Part shown: positions 22,507 through 34,883 of the stretch, one piece after another
How the letters are laid out: each line of letters begins with the position of its first letter
How positions within the stretch are numbered: the first letter of the stretch is position 1
Assembly (NCBI GenBank): GCA_010356995.1
Contig: ML996696.1
Coordinates: 560,364-624,363, forward strand
DNA length: 64,000 nt
Origin: Trichodelitschia bisporula
Lineage: Eukaryota > Ascomycota > Dothideomycetes > Phaeotrichales > Phaeotrichaceae
Direction of reading: 5' to 3'
Made by a program: the position numbers and the translations under genes
Notes under the pieces: generated by a model
Database searches by the model: none
What the model saw: the letters and a program-made list of their open reading frames with translations, nothing else
What the model was told of the DNA's origin: nothing

Positions 22507-24102
22507 ATGGCATCTGGAGACCCGCACGTAATGGAGCCGGCAGGCAATGCGGCATCCGACTTCCATACCGCCCGGAGATCAAGCCCTCCTCCCTACGATA
22601 GCGAGTCCGAGAACGCAGGAAGAGATGCCGAGAAGCACGAGCTGTCTAAGCAGGTCAACCTCAGCCCGAAATGGCAGGATCCCTTCGCCGACGAGGCGAA
22701 CGCGGAGGTGAAATACCGGTCGATGGACTGGTGGCAGGCCGCTGCCCGTATGTCTTCCCGTCGTGTTGCGGAAGCCTTCTGATGAGAAGCAGTTATGATT
22801 GCCGAAACTGTCTCGCTGGGCATACTATCCCTCCCCTCTGTGCTCGCGACCGTCGGCTTCGTGCCCGGCATCATCCTCATCGTCGGCCTCGGCGCACTGG
22901 CAACGTACACGGGCTACGTCATTGGCCAGTTTAAAGCTGCGTACCCGCACGTAGGTCTCCGGAGTCGATCATCTCATGCAAAAGCTAACGGCTAGCAGGT
23001 GGTCAACATGGCCGATGTAGGTGAAGTCATGCTCGGGGCGTGGGGGCGCGAAATAGGTGGCGCCTCGCAAACCATCTTCCTGGTCTTCGTCATGGGTTCT
23101 CATGTTCTAACCTTCAACATCGCCATGAACACAATCACCCAGCACCGCGCCTGCACGATCGTATGGGGCGTCGTGGGGCTCGTGCTGTTGTGGGTGTTAA
23201 CGTTGCCTCGCACGCTGAAGAAGGTCTCGTACCTATCCATCGTCTGTAAGCCGCCTCCCAAAAAGCGTCTGAAAATCAAGAGAAAAAGGACTAACATTCC
23301 CCTCCCAGCATTCATATCCATCATTACCGCCGTGCTGGTCACAATGATTGGTGTTGGCATCAAACCCGTCCCTGACCGCAGCGTACAAGCCTTCACCACT
23401 CCCGCCTTCGTTCCCGCCTTCCTCGCCGCCGCAAATATCATCTTCGCCTTCGCAGGACACGTCGCCTTCTTCTCCTTCATCAGCGAGCTCAAGACCCCAG
23501 AACACTTCCCCAAGGCCCTGTACCTGCTCCAGGTTGTCGATACGGCTATGTACGTCCTCGCAGCCGCGCTGATCTACGCCTACACTGGATCGAAGGCCGC
23601 CAGTCCCGCCCTCGGCAACACCGGGCCGACCCTTCGCCGCATCGCGTACGGCCTCGCGTTGCCCACCATCATAATCGCCGGCGTGATATACGGACATGTC
23701 GCCAGCAAGTACATTTACGTGCGGATGTTCCGCGGGACCAAGCACTTGTCGTCGCGGACATGGTTAGCGCAGGGTTCGTGGGGTGGGATCACGTTGGTGC
23801 TCTGGGTTCTCGCATGGGTGATCGCGCAGAGCATTCCCAACTTCAACCAACTGATCGGACTGATCACTTCCATATTTGCCAGCTGGTTTACGTACGGGTT
23901 GAGCGGTGTTTTCTGGCTATATTTGAATAAGGGCCATTGGACGGCGGGGTGGAAGAAGAGTGCGCTGACGGCGTTGAATTTGACGATTGTCGCTCTCGGC
24001 GCGGTGATTATGGCGCTTGGGCTTTGGACGAGTGGTGTTTCGATTGCGAATGCCACGAATGGGAAGGCGTGGAGTTGTGCGGATAATGCGGTGCATATCT
24101 GA
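22507..24102 (+). CDS. Amino-acid permease of the AAAP family (Mtr-like)
   Basis: Proton-coupled amino-acid/auxin permease family transporter, resembling Neurospora Mtr, which carries neutral and aromatic amino acids across the plasma membrane. Four exons: 22507-22747, 22793-22950, 22999-23245, 23309-24102; 479 residues. The N-terminal 75 residues are hydrophilic and cytosolic. The family opening follows: AEVKYRSMDWWQAA-LMIAETVSLGILSLPSV, then GLGALATYTGYVIGQFK and HVVNMADVGEVMLG. About eleven hydrophobic segments can be counted to the C-terminus. The third intron (23246-23308, 63 nt) is in frame without a stop, so an automated call could wrongly keep it. Specific substrate cannot be told from sequence. 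Confidence 0.9.
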
Positions 24103-25036
24103 GGGTAGTGTTAGTGATTTGGAGTCTGCATCATTCGGGAGTTTGGAGGGTTAGAGGATTTGATTGGTTTAGAACGTGAACATTGGAGCTTGTGGCATCC
24201 CACAGAACGATTACCCCGGCAGCTCGGAGGGAAGATATCGTGATTATGCATGAGAATATCACAGCTGAAGCACGAATTTTGGGTTATTTTTGTCATTTCA
24301 AGCTACCTACTGTCTCGTAACATGGATCGCGACGTCAGTTCAGACACCAAGCCGCGGATCCGGTTGCAAGCCACTCGAAATATGGACCCAAGGTTTTTTT
24401 TTGGCTGTTTTATGGTTTAGCGGTTTATTGTCCGAGCCACTATCGCTCCGTGAAGGAACACACTCGGTCTGATGTGGTCCTGGTACGCAGGTGATCGAAA
24501 AGTTGCAAGGCGTGTGGGATGTGGATCAGAGATAGATGGAGTTCAGATGCAGAATGAGCTTTCTGCGAGAGCCGTATAAAGTGGTCGTCGTCAGTCCGAG
24601 GGGTAGAGGAGTGGAAGGGATAAAGGTGTTGAGCATGGGGATAGTGAAAAGCTGTAAGGTCGATGTGAAACCAAGGGCGATGAATAGCGCGAGCCATTCT
24701 ACCCAAGTATCTGGACCAGCAAGCCGTTCATGCAAAGCCCAGAGAAGGGGAACCGTGCATATCGTACAGATAGGAAGCTGCCGACCGTGTGTCGGAAGTG
24801 TCCCTTGCGAAAACTGATGTGCCGCGATGTCGCCGATCGCCGAGCACCGATAAGGATAAACAAATGCGTATGCTGCCACCTCATGATGACCTTTTCCGGA
24901 TAGCGAACCATCATCCGTGGGAATCATGAAGCCAGCAATGTCTCCACTTCAATAACGCCGAAAACACCGAGAACACCATTGGCCCAAATACAAGACCTCC
25001 AAATCGCAAGGCAAAACTCCAGAACCCGAGAGCACG
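24103..25036. other. Convergent intergenic region, permease / DHH1
   Basis: A 934-bp tail-to-tail spacer with both 3' UTRs. A run of nine T residues lies at about 24392-24400. No gene or repeat recognised. Confidence 0.5.
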
Positions 25037-26726
25037 CTACGACTGATGAGGCGCAGGGCCGCCTCGTCCCCTCTGATTGCCGCCGAAACCGTTCTGCCGA
25101 GATTGATAGCCTGGAAGTGGCTGGTTAGGGTCTTGTTGCTGCCTTGGCCGCGGAGGACCTTGGAAAGCGTTACCTCCCCGGCCGCGGTAAGGCGTCCGTT
25201 GGTTCGGCTGATAGGTTGTGTTGGCGGAAGTTGCGTCAGTCTGGCCGTGAGGGGCCCTCCCGCGGCCAGCTTGCGCACCACCCTGCGGTCCGGAGGCACG
25301 AGGAGGGCCACTAGAGATAGGACGAGGGATCGTCCCCGGGGTATCATAGACATAGAGCTTCTTCTCGATGACGCTGGGGATAGGCTGGATCTCCGTCCCC
25401 AGTTCCTGCTCAATCTTGTAGAGGTTGTAGCGATCCTCCCAATTGATCAGATTGATAGCAAGACCAAGATGCCCAAATCGCCCAGATCGGCCAATGCGAT
25501 GAAGATATGTTTCCGCATTTTTCGGAAAGTCAAAGTTGATGACAACATTGACCGCTTGGATATCGATGCCACGGGTGAGCAGATCGGAGCATACAAGGTT
25601 ACGACAAACACCATTCCGGAAGTCGTGAAAGACTCGGTTGCGATGAGCCTGCACCATGCGGGCATGCGAGTAAAAGCAGGAGTATCCCAACTCCGTGATC
25701 TTTTTAGCCAACAACTCAACGCGATTCGTGGAATTGCAGAAGATGATGGACTGATTGATTTGGAGCTTGTTGAACAGAGTGTTCAGGCAGTGGACCTTTT
25801 GCTTTTCCTCGACGAAGGCGTAATACTGGGTGATTCCACGGAGGGTAAGCTCATCCATTAAATTGATCTCGTAGGGATCTTTCATGTGCTTCTCCTGGAA
25901 ATCTTTGACAATGATGGGGAAGGTGGCGCTGAACAACATGACTTGACGATCCTTGGGGTGAAACGCCAGCAATTGTTCGATAACAGGTGTGAACTCAGGC
26001 GAAAGGAGCTTGTCGGCCTCATCCATGACAAAGGTTTGACATGATGAAAGGTCGGCGACCTGCTTGCTCGCGAGATCAAGGATACGACCAGGCGTCCCGA
26101 CGAGAATATGAACCGAGTTATTCAACCGGATGATGTCCTCGCGAAGTCCCGTCCCACCAGTGCTAACCATGACATTGACGCCGAGATGCTTCCCAAGCGT
26201 CTTGCAGACCTGGGAGGTTTGAAGCGCCAACTCGCGAGTCGGTACGAGGATGAGGGCTTGGATTTTGTTTTCCTTTGGGTTGACGCGGTGAAGCGTGGGA
26301 ATGATGTATGCAGCAGTCTTACCGGTACCATTCTTCGCCCGCGCAAGAACATCACGGCCTGTTAACGCAACAGGGATAGCATCTTCTTGAATGGGCGAAG
26401 GTTTCTCGAACCCAGCCTCGAAAATTCCCATGAGGAGAGGGCGTGAGAGGTAAAATTCCTCCCACTCCAAGCCTTTAGTTTTCGTAACATCCTGCACGCC
26501 AGTCAACGATAATCCGGAATGCTATTCCAGAAAGTAATCCATACTTCAGTCTGCGGCCTCAAGTCGCGTTGAGGTTGTCTCGCTTCAGGGTATTTCGAAG
26601 CCGGCGTCGTCGACGAGGGGTTGGCTCCATCACTGCAAGTCTGTTAGCAACTAGTCGACAAGACATAAACTATGGGGGAAATTACAGCTGAACCGCTTGT
26701 AGAGCGTTCGCAAGTTCTGAAGTCAT
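25037..26726 (-). CDS. dhh1: ATP-dependent DEAD-box RNA helicase DHH1 (DDX6/Rck family)
   Basis: P-body helicase acting in mRNA decapping and translational repression. Three exons: 26726-26686, 26632-26545, 26491-25037, encoding 527 residues; both introns are 53 nt. The short first exon gives [13 protein letters not shown]; exon 2 ends RPQTE and exon 3 opens [20 protein letters not shown], the family signature. Motifs in order: Q motif in [22 protein letters not shown] (95-102); [22 protein letters not shown] (200-203); SAT in [25 protein letters not shown]. The C-terminal 110 residues are Gly, Gln, Pro and Arg rich with RGRGG elements, as in other fungal DHH1 proteins, probably promoting condensation. 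A nearly 1-kb upstream spacer may include a long leader. Confidence 0.97.
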
Positions 26727-27718
26727 CGTTCCGTCTTCCAATGTGAAATGTGTGCGGAAGAGTTAATTGGGCTAGTGACGTGGTATGGCCGCCGTTGTGG
26801 GGTGGTTCGGTTCACTGATGTAGGTGGCCGTGAGGATATCAACAAAGTTTTGGTTGGAAGGGCTTCGACGATATCGAGTTGCTAAGCCTTGAGGAGTTCG
26901 GTTCCAAAGGAAGTTGCGACAGTGGTTAAGGTAAGGCGTAGCGGACAGTTTTCGGCAGCGGGTGGGGAGATGGCGGTGGGCGTGGTGTACGGGGGAATGC
27001 AGTGGTAGCGAGGCGTGTTTGTCGGAGGAGAAGTGTCAACGTGCGAGCGGTGCCCTTTTAGACGATTGTAGAGCCTTGTTCAAGCGGATTGCAAATTTGG
27101 AATGGTTGAGGGAGAAGAGTTTTGGTGGGGTGGGGGGGTGGGTGTTGCGAATATTGTGTTGGTTGAGTTGTCGCGCAGTGGGTAGAGGCAGAGGGTTCGG
27201 TTCGAGTGCCGTCAACTTTCAACAGTCAACCATGGGGGGTGAAAGAGAAGGTAAAGGAAATTACGCCGAGTCGTGGCTGCTGCTTCAACACCTGCCTTTT
27301 GGTGGCCGTGACTGCTGCTCTATTCAAGGTGCTCGGACCTTCTGGTGACTCGTGCCCTCAAACGTGCTGCGCCACATGGCCAAGTATGGCTGGTTCGTGA
27401 CATTATTGTGAACGACCACCACATGAACCACCAACAACCCGTCGCATCACCAAACATACACCACCTCTTTTCCCTTTCCCTTTTTCTCTTGAGTGCCATA
27501 AGCCGTACTCCGAACATCGATAACCCAAGACCATTGTGCTGGAGATTTGGACTTCTCTTAATGAAGTACATCCGTAGATGATCCAACTCACATCACTCAT
27601 TGCTTTGCGCATCGCGAAACGTAACTGTACGCCCATAGTATGCATTCAGCCTCCTCCCAAAGCTATTTAATCATAGCGAACTGACAATTCACCATATTCC
27701 CATTCTCTCATCGCCAAA
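26727..27718. promoter_or_regulatory. Divergent promoter region, DHH1 / rhomboid protease
   Basis: A 992-bp spacer with alternating purine-rich stretches, including a G-rich run near 27125-27145. A TATTTAA lies near 27664-27670, about 50 bp before the rhomboid ATG, and could be TATA-like. No coding potential recognised. Confidence 0.45.
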
Positions 27719-28510
27719 ATGAACGCTCTCTTTCGCCGCCTAGCGCCCCGGCCAAAATCCAGCCTTCCGCCTGCATTCTTCAGATCACCATACCCTGGCG
27801 CACCCCCCATGACACGTGCCATCATCCAACGCCTCACTACTCCCCGCCGCTCTTTTACGGCCAGCCCTTACAACTCCGCCCGTGAAGCCCAATGCTCAAG
27901 ATTCATCATCGGCTTCATCGGCCTCAACGCCGCCGTCTGGGCCGCCTGGCAGTACGCAAAGACCCGAGACAGTGACGGCAAGCCCAGAAGAGGCCTGCTC
28001 AACTTCATGGGCGCCAACTTCTTGCTCTCATGGCCCGCAGTCTTCCACGGCAACATCTGGGTCATGCTGACCTCGGCTGTGTCACACTACGATGCCATGC
28101 ACTTCCTCGCTAACATGCTCGCTTTCTTCACGCTTACCTCCGGACTCGCCTCCCATCCCCTCTTCACCGTCACCCGCCTGGTGCAGCTTACCATCGGTGC
28201 AGCTGTGTCCGGTTCGACTGCCTTTTTGCTTAATCACAGCACCGGCCCCTCTAGGAACCGCCGTGGTCTGGGAGCGAGCGCTATAGTCTCAGGCATAACG
28301 ACCACACTCGCCTTTGTCGCGCCTAGGGCGACGGTGAATCTCTTCGGCATCATTCCCATGCCCATGTGGTTCTTTGGCCTGGCGACCATCCTCTACGATA
28401 CCTACTTTATGGGCTCGACCTCGAGCATGATCGGCCATGACGCGCATCTGGGAGGCGCCGCATTTGGCTACTTGTTCTACGTGCTCAAACTTCGGCGGGG
28501 GCGTTTTTAG
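27719..28510 (+). CDS. Rhomboid-family intramembrane serine protease, probably mitochondrial
   Basis: Single-exon gene of 263 residues. The N-terminal 50 residues are rich in Arg, Ser and Pro and nearly lack acidic residues (RRSFTASPYNSAREA), as in a mitochondrial presequence. About six hydrophobic segments follow. The catalytic dyad is visible: Ser187 in GLGASAIVSG (GxSx) and His243 in HDAHLGGAAFGYLF; the first conserved His/Asn region is in SHYDAMHFLANMLAFF. Compared with Pcp1/PARL the active-site loop reads GASA rather than GASG. So it may be a distinct mitochondrial rhomboid; I do not assign the Pcp1 name. It ends only 117 bp from the convergent DOP1 stop, so 3' UTRs likely overlap. Confidence 0.85.
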   Translation: MNALFRRLAPRPKSSLPPAFFRSPYPGAPPMTRAIIQRLTTPRRSFTASPYNSAREAQCSRFIIGFIGLNAAVWAAWQYAKTRDSDGKPRRGLLNFMGANFLLSWPAVFHGNIWVMLTSAVSHYDAMHFLANMLAFFTLTSGLASHPLFTVTRLVQLTIGAAVSGSTAFLLNHSTGPSRNRRGLGASAIVSGITTTLAFVAPRATVNLFGIIPMPMWFFGLATILYDTYFMGSTSSMIGHDAHLGGAAFGYLFYVLKLRRGRF

Positions 28511-28627
28511 CATAGCAAGAACGCAAATGGCAGGTAAACCCTAGCCGCAAACCAAAATCAAAAGCTATATCACGGTATCAGGCCCGGCAAACGCATCCCA
28601 TTAGCTACTAACCCCCCCATTTCATCC

Positions 28628-31600
28628 TTACGGTGTCTCCCCATCCTCGCGCAAATCCCTCAGCAACCCCTCCACAAACGCCGCCCCATCAGCCACCGCA
28701 CCCCCATACGTAGCCTCAAACGCCAATATACCCAACTGGCCGAAAAACGGGCGAAGTACACGAGTGGCAAGCTCCTCCTTCGGCAACGCCCTGACGTCAA
28801 CGCCCTGCCCCACAAGCCCCTCAATCAGCCCATCAAGCAGTGGCCGCCTCCCCTCTTCCGCCGCCTGCGTACTTTGCAGTGCAACCGGCGTCGCCACAGC
28901 GCCCCCTGCATTGCCCAATGCTTCCGCGACCTCGTCGACCAGCGCCGTGGGCATCCAGTCTGGCGGGCGGTACACGGCGTCAATGGTGTCGGGCACGAAG
29001 AGCCACTCGTGTAGCTGGAAATCGTCGGGGTCGAGCATGACGAGGGCGTCTAGCAACTTGGCGGCCTGGAGCACGGACGCCGCGTTGAACTTCTCAGCCT
29101 CTGGGCTTTCGGGAAGGACGGAGACGATGGCGGTTTGCAGCTCGGTGTTCATGAGTGGCCAGAGGGGTGCGAGGTGCACGGACGACGTGCGAAGGACGAG
29201 GGCGCGGAGCACCATGTAGGCGTCGGCGCGGGTGGCGGAGGAGGGGGAGGTGGTTGGCGTTGCGGTGAAAAGTTCGACGAGTTTCTCTTCTAATGTGCCT
29301 ATGTTGGGAACGAAGGTATCGGGAGCGCTGGAGAGGATTAGTAACGCTATTCGTCGGAGGTTGAGCTGCATTTTGCGGTCGGCTTCCATGCGTGCCGATG
29401 TTGCGCCTACGCCGAAGACGATGCCTGCGGTTGTGGGTGCGGCAAGGCGGCCGAGGAGCTCGGGCATGCGCTCTTTGTCATTGATAGTGAATTGTTGAAG
29501 GATAGGCATCCAGTGCTTGAGGAGTAGTTGGTGTGACATGGTGAAAAACTTTGTATCGTTAAGCGCATCGGATACGTCCTTGCGCCAAAACTTAGAGCCT
29601 TGTGAAAACTTGGTCAGCTGGAAGAGGAGGTTTAGGAAGCTGGCGTCCATGTTGCTCGGGAAGGCTTTGGCACGGATGGTGGGTGCGATTACGTTGGTGG
29701 ATATATTGCTTATTGCGGTGCTGACACGTTCATTGTCGACCAGGATGAGCTGGAATTTGGGGACGACTGTAGCTAGGATGGAGATGAAGTCTCGTGGACC
29801 ATCGGAGACTCTGGACTGGCCGTTCGTTGTGTGGCGAACTTTCCCACCGGATTTGGCCTGCGCTGGCTCCTGCAAAAAGCCCATAGGACGAGTGGTGAAG
29901 GCCGCGGTAAGCAGACGCAAAAATAAGTCCTATAAATGTCAGAAAAAGTATTGCGACCCTCGAGAGCAAGCTTACTGCAAGTTCACGTCTCATCCGCCGC
30001 TGTTCTCCAAAGTTGGTGTTGTCGACCTTTTGCGCGACCAATGCCACAAACTCTAGAAGCATTGGCAGTATCTGGCTATGGGGGAGAGGGTTTGCAAGAA
30101 TGTCCTTCAGAAAGGCTATGCAGTCCGTCCAGATTTCATCCATAGCATCATCTTCAATAGAGTCCATGTAACTCACAAGGAAGGTGACGAGATCGACATC
30201 GGAAAGCTCAGATGTCAAACTGGACATACGAGCCGGGTCCAACGCCGACGGGTTAGTTCGACTGTATACAGCATTGAATACCGCTGGCAGCGTATGCTTC
30301 GGCCTCGAGCCATTGAGTACATTCAACAGACCCATAACGGATTCGGGCTGGAACTCGGATGAGGGAGCACGACACCAAAGGGCAGCCAACGTCTCCAAGC
30401 ATTCCAGGGCTTCCGCCGCAAAGAGATGTTCGAGGAGCCTGCGAGCACGGTTACGCATACGGAGGGACGTGTAGCCGAAGGAAGCTGCCGATGACGAATC
30501 CTGCTTGTCGCTGCCCTGGCCGTAGACGCCCCATGACCATACGGCGAAGCAGGTCCGAACAGTGTCCTGGAAACAGAGAAGCACCGCCAGGCGATTGTTC
30601 GCTGTAGCGCTCCGGACAGGCTGCTGCGATTCTGTAGCAAAGACCCCTTGAACCATGTTCCCGAAGAAGCCTTGAGGCTGGTCCGGACCTTTGGGATTTG
30701 AACTCCTGACTTCTTCCGTTGTGAGGTGATCATGGGCTCTCGCAAGAATGTGCTCTAAGCCATTCAATAAGCTGATCATGGTGGGTTCCGGAGATGTTGG
30801 CTTTTGGGGTTGGGGGTAAAGGAAGGTGGCTTTCAATTCCTCCAAGACCAGTTTTATTTGTGAGCAGAAGCACTCTACCAGAGGGATGAGGTTTTGGAAG
30901 ATTGTGTCAGCAAAAAGAGGCAGCGCTTCAATGAGAAGCGCAACCCAGCTGTCAAGGATGACGCGGCTTGAAGGGGATGTAAACCCGGCCTTGAGGCAGT
31001 CAACAAGCTTGCCGGACAGTGCAGCCTTCGGAGGTGGCGGAAGTTCGAGTTTCTCCTTGGAACCCAAGATCCGCGGTGATATGGGGTTCAAGTCTCGTGA
31101 GAATTTACGCTGATGCGGCTTTTGAGACAGGGAGCCATGGAACCGCAGCTTTAATGCGGCCGTGATAGTCTCCAAGAGCTGCGTCTGCAAGAGGCCGCCC
31201 ATTGTACCCAAATCCGCGTGCAATCTGTCAAGGAGCAATTCGTCCAAATCCATGTCTTTCAGCGCCGCCGAATAGGGGTTGTGTATCACCAGCAGAATCG
31301 TCGCGAGGGAAACCAAGTGAAGCTCGATGATGTGCGAAGCATCCAAACCTTCTGCCGTGACGTCGAGCCCGCGCATGCCGAGTTGGGCTAGGAATGTTTG
31401 AAGAGTAACCGGGTCTGCATCGTTGTTTCCCTCTTGTCCCAGGGGGGCAACAGGCTCCCCAGAGAGCGTGAGCCAGGTGTGTTCAGATGCGTATTTGAGA
31501 AGGTTGTGCAGATGCCTCATATAATAAAGGCACTCTTGAGTATCATCAATGCGGGGAAGCTCAGATGTCATACCATTGTCGCCTTTGGCCGAAGGTCGAG

Positions 31601-34363
31601 CCGCATTCTGAATGCATTTCAAGGAAGCCAGGTTTTCAATGACGATATCGAGTACCTTGCCCAATCCAGGAAGTTCCTGTACCCACGTTTTGACAAAAGC
31701 ATGAAGTTCTGTGCCTTCCTCACGGAGGCTATCGAGCAACAAGAGCAAAGGTCTCGAAAGCACAGCGGATGGATCCCCGATGGCACTTGGCATCAAGCTT
31801 GCCCCGCTGGCTTTCCTGCTCCCTTTTTGGACCTTGTCCGCTTGTAAGCTCCGGTCCTGGATGGAATGGGTCCACAAAACTGCAAAGCGGCGACCGGTAT
31901 CGGCCGGTGAGATCGACGGAGACGATATGATAAGGGAAGATATGGACGCTTCCACACATCTCGGCAATGACGGTATTGCTTCCAGTTGCCAGATACACCG
32001 TACAGCTTCAACATGATATTTGGGCTGTAGTGGAGAGAGATAGTCCCAAAGCTTTGCAATCAAGGCGCTTTGAAGGCTCAAAACATCTTCTAGCTTCAAA
32101 TACTGCTTCTGGGAACTGGACTGCAATCCGACGAGAACCGAGGTTATTGCTGACAGGACCACAAAGCCGGATGGATCGGTAGCGGACTCGGCTTCCTGCT
32201 CCACTGCATTCTGGAAGGCGGACAAAACATCAACCGACTGTAAGGCTTGCGAAACATCGGGTATCGTCTGCAACAGCCCGGCCAGGACGCGAGCACACGT
32301 TTCCAAAGTCTGAGAGTTTCGGGATGAAACGGACTGGATAAAGAAGACCAGCGTCTGCCGAAAGAGCAAAGTGCCGAGCTGTATAGGGGCCAGTGGCGGT
32401 GAAGACTCAATCCCGGCGCCCTGGTCACAATAATGTTGATCGATAAGCCTTATTATCTCATCATGTCCTGTCGCATCTGTGATAAAAGACACACGGCTCC
32501 CAGATGTGGCTTTGTGCGTCTCGACGAAGGCGCGTTCGGGGATGAGGTTGGCCAGCTTTTCTAGGATGTCCAATGCAGGGGGCTTCAGCTGTTCGAACAG
32601 TGCATTGGAGCTGGCTCTGGGAGACCGTTGCCTATTCAGACGGAGAATCAGAGTGAGAGAGACAAGAGGGATGTGGTGGAGTATCATCTCCTCTTCACGG
32701 AGGTTGAATCGCTGTATCATGAAGCAGCACAGTTCAAGATTGCGGAGTCTTTCAGCAAGAGGTAAAGGTCGTAAAGGTCCCGGCTCCAAGGCGAGTTCGA
32801 GAAGTTCCAGGAACTTTTCCCAGATGAGGCTGCTTTCTACTCCATCGAAAAAGACACTGACACTTTTGATGACTTCTTCACTCTCCATCTTTCCAGCGGA
32901 CTTGCTGAATGTGAAGGCGCTACTCATCGCGGGAATGAAGATGACCGGGGTAATTAAGCCACCGACTTCCCACCTGTCCATCAAGGAGAGGCAGATGCGG
33001 AATGGCCGAGCCCGATCAGCTGCGACGGTTGTCGGGCGCTTGATCATTGCCAGAAGGCTCCGAGACAGCGGTTCAAGGCCGTTTTTGGCAAAATATCTCG
33101 ACTGAACAGTTGCTGCGTCTGCGCCGGGCGACTTCTGTCCGGATTCCAGGCCATCAGCCTCGCTCTTCGGTTCGGGCCCGAGCAGCCAGGCCCATAGTCG
33201 TCGGTTCAGACTCATATCACGCCTATAGACGACCCCAACAGCAGCGAAGATAAGGCGTTCAAGATCTGCTTTGGATGCGGCAAATTGCATGACAGCACAG
33301 CCGAGAGGTATGTTTGAGACCAAAAGGTCAAGAAAGCCCCTTTGCACGAGGAGTTGGTTGTCATTTAACCCCGCGCCCAAACAGCGGATCAGAAGACCGG
33401 GCTCCGGAGTTATCACCGCTCTGGCCGACGCAGGCAGTGCCTTGATGGTCGCTTCGTTCACTGAAACCGCTTCGGTCGCTCTGGCCACTTGCTGATCGGC
33501 AAACTTCGGTAAGTAGCGGACCAAGTACGCCAGAGCCCCTTGCCGGCGCGAGGAATTGGTGATAGTTGCCAGGAACAAGCACTGCCAGAAATAGGCATCC
33601 GTCGGTTCATCGAGCTCTGGGTCGGCATGGCTGGTTGCTGAGGCTTGCCGAAACTTATCGACAACCTGCAGGATCCGCTCGAAGTCTTCGCTGGTCTCAT
33701 CTTCCAGGCCGGGAAGCAGACACAGAATGATAGCTTTCAGGGCGGGGCGTAGCGAAGTAGCTTCTAGCGGGAGGATGTAGTTTTCAAGGAGGGTCAGGAA
33801 GTAGGGGCGCACGGAGAGTGATGCAAAGGATAGGACGGGAGAGAGCCCGGGAAAGTAGAGGTGGAAGTCTCGCGCGAGATTCTCCCTCTATAAAAAGGTC
33901 AGCCTGCCCTCGTCTACTGCCATATGTACGCACTCCAATTGTCGCGAACACATAGGTGTACACCTCGAGAGCTTTCTGGTGAACACCGGAAGGCAATGAC
34001 GGATTGAGACATTGCGCTAGGCGAGTGGCTACAACTTGACTATCCGGCACAATATGGCTATCCGGAGGTCGTCCTTGTAGTGCTTTGAGCAACCGTCCGA
34101 GGAAGGAGATGTAGTCCGCCCATTCTTGCTGAGCGGTGTCGAAGGATGAGAGCGCACGCTCTACTCCGGACGCATAGCGACGGAAAGCTTTGTCCTTAGG
34201 GACAGAGCCTATTGGAGTGGGCGTTAGCAAGTCTCCAATTCCGTTCTCAGGCAGCCTACGTACCGTCCTCTGGTGCATGTCGCGGGAGCCTGTAAACTGG
34301 AGATGCGCGCCCGGAGCTAAATGCTGGAGATGGGATGCGCCGGGCGCTAGGCTCAAGTGACAT
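28628..34363 (-). CDS. dop1: DOP1 (Dopey) endosome-Golgi trafficking protein
   Basis: Large peripheral membrane scaffold that in yeast works with Mon2 and the flippase Neo1. Four exons: 34363-34264, 34208-33934, 33887-29976, 29929-28628, encoding 1862 residues. The start ATG at 34363 is fixed by frame: exon 1 gives MSLEPSARRIPSPAFSSGRA and joins to GSVPKDKAFRRYASGVERAL. The conserved Dopey N-terminal domain follows, with EWADYISFLGRLLKALQ, ARLAQCLNPSLPSGVHQKAL, HLYFPGLSPVLSFASLSVRP and YFLTLLENYILPL. The long middle is helical-repeat-like with loops; the C-terminus carries a conserved stretch containing DLFLRLLTAAFTTRP. The first intron (34263-34209, 55 nt) has no stop in the frame that runs through it, so the upstream reading in that frame is spurious. 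Head-to-head with MON1. Confidence 0.93.
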
Positions 34364-34883
34364 CGTCGTTCATCCGGGTGGGGAAGTGCGGAGGTTGAGG
34401 GGGAGTAGCGCGAAACGTGGTGAAAGGCGTTCAGTTGGGGGAGGTACAAGGCGCGTCGTTCTGTGCTGAAATCTGGCAGCTTCACCCAGCAGTCGAAGCT
34501 CACATGCCGGAGTGCCCAGGCGAACAGTCCAACAGCTTGTCACTAATAGTCAGCGGGGGTACTGCCTAAAGCTTCTAGAGGTTGTGCCTATTTCTAGCGG
34601 CGCATCCCCTAAAAGATACTCCGATGGACCACAGGCAGGTCGTTTGTATCTGCTGATGCCTTATCGCCGCCTTAACTGTCCTCAACCCCATGCCCCGCGA
34701 CGGGGATGATGGGCGCTTCTTCATGCGTGACGTGCAGTACAATGGACTGCCGCCGTCAAAGTTAAATCGGCACTGGGTTCCACTGCACAATCTCTAGTTA
34801 CTTCACACTGCTCGCTTCCCCGGCCTCGGCATCAGCGATGCCTTCTACATTGCTCGGAATTACGATCAGAATAGCGGTCTTCA
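34364..34883. promoter_or_regulatory. Divergent promoter region, DOP1 / MON1
   Basis: A 520-bp spacer serving two endosomal-trafficking genes. No clear TATA element; no further feature recognised. Confidence 0.5.
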
